17,873 nt of DNA from Balneolia bacterium (GTDB lineage Bacteria; Bacteroidota; Rhodothermia; Balneolales; Cyclonatronaceae), in assembly GCA_003566395.1 (NCBI GenBank), contig PXDL01000343.1, positions 1 through 17,873 of the forward strand, written 5' to 3'. The position numbers and the translations under genes were made by a program. This document shows, piece by piece, positions 15,149 through 17,873 of this stretch. How positions within the stretch are numbered: the stretch's first letter is position 1; each line of letters starts with the position of its first letter. The notes under the pieces were generated by a model. The model was not told where the DNA came from. It did no database searches and saw only the letters and a program-made list of their open reading frames with translations.

Positions 15149-16852
15149 ATGAAGCTCAATTACTATTACCCCTTTCTGTTTCTGTTATTGTCGGCATTTC
15201 TGCTTGTTACCCCGCAGGCGATTTCTCAGCCCGTTCTCTCATCCGACCACCATATTACAGCCGTATATGAAAGTTTTGAAATGGATCACCAGGGCGGCGT
15301 GGTGATGGATTTGACGATCGAAGCCGTAACCGGCCGTGATATCGGCGTTCCCGGTTTTGACGCATTGACGCCCGTTTCCCAGGAAGACCTGATTGCGGAG
15401 GCTACCGGGTTTCTTGATGATTATCCCAACACCACGGATTTTTTTGAAATCGTAAATCGCGGCCTCAACGCCCATTTGCGCGCCACATTTCCCGAGCTGG
15501 AACAGATAGCCGCCAATTTCCGGATTGAGCCCCGGCCGGGCGTTGCATTTACCGTGCTCTCGGGTACGCGCTTCGAAGACGGCGCCCTCAGGGAGTTTTA
15601 CGGCTTCGAGCTGCCCGGAATTTCAACCGATCATCAGGATGCGGGGGAAATCGACCTGACCGTATATTTTGAATATGATCAGGATCTTGAGGCATCGGAT
15701 ATCCCAAACGTGCTTTTTGTACGCCTCAACGTGGTGAGCTTCATCAACAATTACCCCAACACTACCGATTATTTTGAGATCTACGCCAAGAACATGGCGT
15801 CTTCGGTTCTCAGCGGCTTCAACACCATTAACAATGTGACAATAACCTTTGAGGTCCCGGAGCGCGATGATGTACCCTTTGTTACTTTTGCCGAAACCTC
15901 CTACGACCGTGAAAACTTTACCGAGACCTACGGATTTCGTGCAACCGCCGAAGACGGTGATTATCGTGTGGCACTGCACTATATAAATGGAATTGAAGAT
16001 GAAGCCTATCCCAATATTTTAGATGTTGAAGCGTCTTTCAATACGTTTTTGGGTGAGCTTCCGGATGAGGGGAATTTTGTAACCGAACTGCACTGGTTCA
16101 GCAGTGAGCTTTCGGCTTCTCTGTCGGATGTACTTCGCGGAAGTGAATTTTCCTTCCGGCCGGCCGGGGAGCAGGAAGATGAGCCTCAGATAACCTACCG
16201 TTCTGTTTCAGACGGACTAAACTTGCAGACCGGATTTACTGTTGATCTTGCAGCCTCCCAAAACATATCTGAAGCAGAGACCATCACCATGCAGACCGGC
16301 TTCACCCTAACCAACCCGGATATTGATGATCCCCTTGCGCTGGCGTCTTCCATTCTCTCCGATGCCCTTCAGCTCTCCTATGAGGCCGATATAAGCCTGT
16401 TCAACTATGAGTTGAAAGCCGCTTTGTTCAACCGGCTAACCACGGAAGTAAACGGAACACTCAACGCCGAATCGGGCACACTTTCCACGTCGGCCCGATG
16501 GGAAGACACGGGGCCTCTTGTGTACTCGGGCTCATCGGAAGGCGAGCTGCAAACGGGAACATCTGTAACCGACCCGCACGAACATCCCGAAACCATCACC
16601 CTGCACCAAAACTATCCGAATCCGTTTAATCCCGCCACCTCAATCAGCTTTAGTATTGAGAACACCGGACACGTTACCCTCGGCGTTTACGATGTGCTGG
16701 GCCGCCGGATAGCCCTGCTTCTGAATGAGCCTACTCAGTCCGGAAAACATCAAATCAGTTTCGACGCCCGTAACTTTTCCAGCGGTGTCTATTTCTACCG
16801 TCTCGAAACTGGGGGGCAGTCTTTGACAAGGAGTATGATGTTGGTTAAATGA
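15149..16852 (+). CDS. Secreted tandem-repeat protein with T9SS sorting domain
   Basis: 567 residues. The signal peptide is 1-26 (AIS-Q). The body is made of diverged repeats of about 100-110 residues. Unit 1 (about 51-158) and unit 2 (about 166-266) share YPNTTD[FY]FEI (92-101 and 202-211), then a helix and a strand ending in [FY]YGF or TYGF. Unit 3 (about 270-367) keeps NFVTELHWFSSELSASL, and a weaker unit 4 (about 375-452) keeps SLFNYELKAALFNRL. The C-terminus (about 483-567) is a type A Por-secretion domain: LHQNYPNPFNPATS, a VYDVLGRR strand, SSGVYFYRLE and MMLVK. It is therefore exported by T9SS and anchored or released at the surface. I do not recognise the repeat family; a faint likeness of the strand-YPNT-helix pattern to tunnelling-fold proteins is speculative. 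It is divergent from the AraC-type regulator and is followed by its own terminator. Confidence 0.9.
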   Translation: MKLNYYYPFLFLLLSAFLLVTPQAISQPVLSSDHHITAVYESFEMDHQGGVVMDLTIEAVTGRDIGVPGFDALTPVSQEDLIAEATGFLDDYPNTTDFFEIVNRGLNAHLRATFPELEQIAANFRIEPRPGVAFTVLSGTRFEDGALREFYGFELPGISTDHQDAGEIDLTVYFEYDQDLEASDIPNVLFVRLNVVSFINNYPNTTDYFEIYAKNMASSVLSGFNTINNVTITFEVPERDDVPFVTFAETSYDRENFTETYGFRATAEDGDYRVALHYINGIEDEAYPNILDVEASFNTFLGELPDEGNFVTELHWFSSELSASLSDVLRGSEFSFRPAGEQEDEPQITYRSVSDGLNLQTGFTVDLAASQNISEAETITMQTGFTLTNPDIDDPLALASSILSDALQLSYEADISLFNYELKAALFNRLTTEVNGTLNAESGTLSTSARWEDTGPLVYSGSSEGELQTGTSVTDPHEHPETITLHQNYPNPFNPATSISFSIENTGHVTLGVYDVLGRRIALLLNEPTQSGKHQISFDARNFSSGVYFYRLETGGQSLTRSMMLVK

Positions 16853-16870
16853 GGGGGGGGCTTTTTAGCA

Positions 16871-16920
16871 AATAGGCTTTGAGATTCCGGTGTACTGGAA
16901 ATTTCAAAGCCTATTTTATT
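16871..16920 (+). terminator. Rho-independent terminator of the secreted repeat-protein gene
   Basis: Perfect 12-bp inverted repeat AATAGGCTTTGA (16871-16882) / TCAAAGCCTATT (16904-16915), with extra inner pairing TTCC/GGAA, followed by TTTATTT. It begins 18 nt after the stop codon, just past an eight-G run. Confidence 0.9.
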
Positions 16921-17254
16921 TATAAAAATAATTTTCTATCAGAGAAAAAAGCACATTTAAACTATTATGCTACAAGGTCTTATATATGACTAATCTTTCA
17001 CTTTAAATTTTATGAGACGATTACAATTTGAAATACACATTTACATGTACTAATTTACAACCTGTTTGATTAATTACTTATGGCGGGCAATTTTAAAAAT
17101 TACCCTACATACAATAAAGTCAATCATATACATCCTAAAACAACCTCCAATTGGGCTTGCTGTTTAAGTAAGTTTTCCAATTTTTGGTTAAGGAATACAA
17201 TACTCGTACTTAACAAAATGAAATAAACTTTTAATGTAAATCATATTCATCATT
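16921..17254. other. AT-rich intergenic region, no gene seen
   Basis: About 26% G+C by hand count over 16921-17260 (87 of 340), far below the neighbouring coding DNA. I see no credible coding frame, RNA gene or mobile-element end. One imperfect inverted repeat is visible: TGTTTAAGTA (17161-17170) against TACTTAACA (17207-17215). A weak promoter candidate for the protease gene, TTGGTT near 17185 with TACTTA 17 nt later, overlaps its right arm. Confidence 0.5.
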
Positions 17255-17873
17255 ATGATTAAAAATACTAAGACACCAGATAAAAACGTATATATCCGGA
17301 TATCCGTTAAAGATTCCAACAGTCGCTTTTCAGGAATAAAAAAGTTAAGAGAGTCCGGTTTTCAGTCCGCATTTCTTGCCACTATTATGATGGTTTGCAT
17401 GCTCTGTTTTATTATACCGGATTTTGTTCACGCACAAACGGCAGAGCAACGCCAGCGGCTTCTTCAGATGAGCCAGGAAAGTGCTCAAAAGTGGGAAATT
17501 CAGCAGGAGGAAACCCGGCGGTTAGCTGATTCGCTCGGCCTACCAATAAGAGAGATAATGCCGGACGGTACAGTAATTGTGCTTGATTACTTTGAGAACG
17601 GACATCCTGTGTACATTTCTACAGATAATATTGACGCCGCCAACCTAAGCAATGTTAATAATTTATGGCCTATGGGTAGTTCAGGGCTCAATCTCAGTGG
17701 AGCAGATAGAACGGTTGGAATGTGGGAGATCGGTGTTTTAATGCCCAACCATGTTGAATTAGTCGGACGTGCTATATTGGGCAACCCCGATGCCGAAATT
17801 GATTCCCACGCTACTCATGTGGCAGGGACAATAGGTGCCACAGGAATAAACTCAAATGCCAGGGGCATGGCAA
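17255..17873 (+). CDS. Subtilisin-like (S8) serine protease, 5' part, Glu at the catalytic Asp position
   Basis: 206 codons from ATG at 17255 to the right edge; a stop lies in frame just upstream (17237). An unusually long polar, basic N-terminus (1-37) leads into a hydrophobic segment (38-58) ending FVHA-Q, so this is a long signal peptide or the true start is one of the internal Met codons (45, 46). Residues 62-150 are a propeptide-like region. The S8 core begins with TVGMWEIGV: Glu158 stands where family members have the catalytic Asp (usually VWDxG in related Bacteroidota subtilases). The catalytic His is kept in DSHATHVAGTIGATG (His185), followed by NARGMA. The Ser motif and any sorting domain lie beyond the window. 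It is predicted to be secreted, perhaps a third T9SS cargo. If Glu cannot replace Asp, it would be a weak or inactive protease. Confidence 0.85.
   Translation, partial: MIKNTKTPDKNVYIRISVKDSNSRFSGIKKLRESGFQSAFLATIMMVCMLCFIIPDFVHAQTAEQRQRLLQMSQESAQKWEIQQEETRRLADSLGLPIREIMPDGTVIVLDYFENGHPVYISTDNIDAANLSNVNNLWPMGSSGLNLSGADRTVGMWEIGVLMPNHVELVGRAILGNPDAEIDSHATHVAGTIGATGINSNARGMA

Noticed and set aside
16852..16860. Eight-G run right after the stop of the T9SS repeat protein, and a six-G run inside its last codons, as phase-variation tracts
   Set aside because: The longer tract lies outside the coding frame, so slippage would not change the protein, and the inner tract encodes conserved-looking sorting-domain residues. 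Without read variation there is no support.

Overview
The window looks like a member of the Balneolota/Rhodothermia branch of the Bacteroidota (FCB) group. Two of the secreted proteins end in a type A Por-secretion (T9SS) sorting domain with the NYPNPFNP core typical of that branch. There are also an Oar-type TonB-dependent receptor, a TPR-membrane-AraC sensor/regulator, a DUF6029-like outer-membrane barrel and a folP-cdaA pair. Starts mostly lack a clear Shine-Dalgarno sequence, as is common in Bacteroidota. Coding DNA appears to be of moderate GC. No tRNA, rRNA, CRISPR array or insertion sequence was recognised. The placement is inferred from protein motifs only.

Layout, left to right. (1) 1-3848, minus strand: an apparent operon of a TlpA-like periplasmic thioredoxin, a DUF6029-like outer-membrane barrel with a single Cys pair, and an Omp28-like secreted protein (CPPC motif, two FN3-like modules, T9SS domain) that runs off the left edge. 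(2) A small unknown plus-strand gene converges on folP-cdaA (dihydropteroate synthase and diadenylate cyclase). (3) A seven-iron ferredoxin with its own terminator, then an NPP-type phosphodiesterase lipoprotein. (4) 8074-11385: a complete-looking Oar-like TonB-dependent receptor interrupted by one in-frame TAA. (5) rlpA, a small four-helix membrane protein, and a 645-residue TPR-membrane-AraC regulator. (6) Divergent from that regulator, a secreted protein built of diverged tandem repeats with a T9SS domain, followed by a strong terminator. (7) An AT-rich gap of about 26% GC, then the 5' end of a subtilisin-like protease whose catalytic Asp position reads Glu.

How the genes may work together. 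The left operon reads as a thiol-redox and surface-protein module: an inner thioredoxin, a barrel with one likely disulfide, and an exported thioredoxin-fold protein. The AraC-type regulator and the repeat protein share a 345-bp divergent intergenic region with direct and inverted repeats, so local regulation is plausible but unproven. The remaining genes are housekeeping or envelope functions in short, separately terminated units. The items most worth a second look are the redox cassette, the repeat protein, the Asp-to-Glu subtilase and the single nonsense codon in the receptor.
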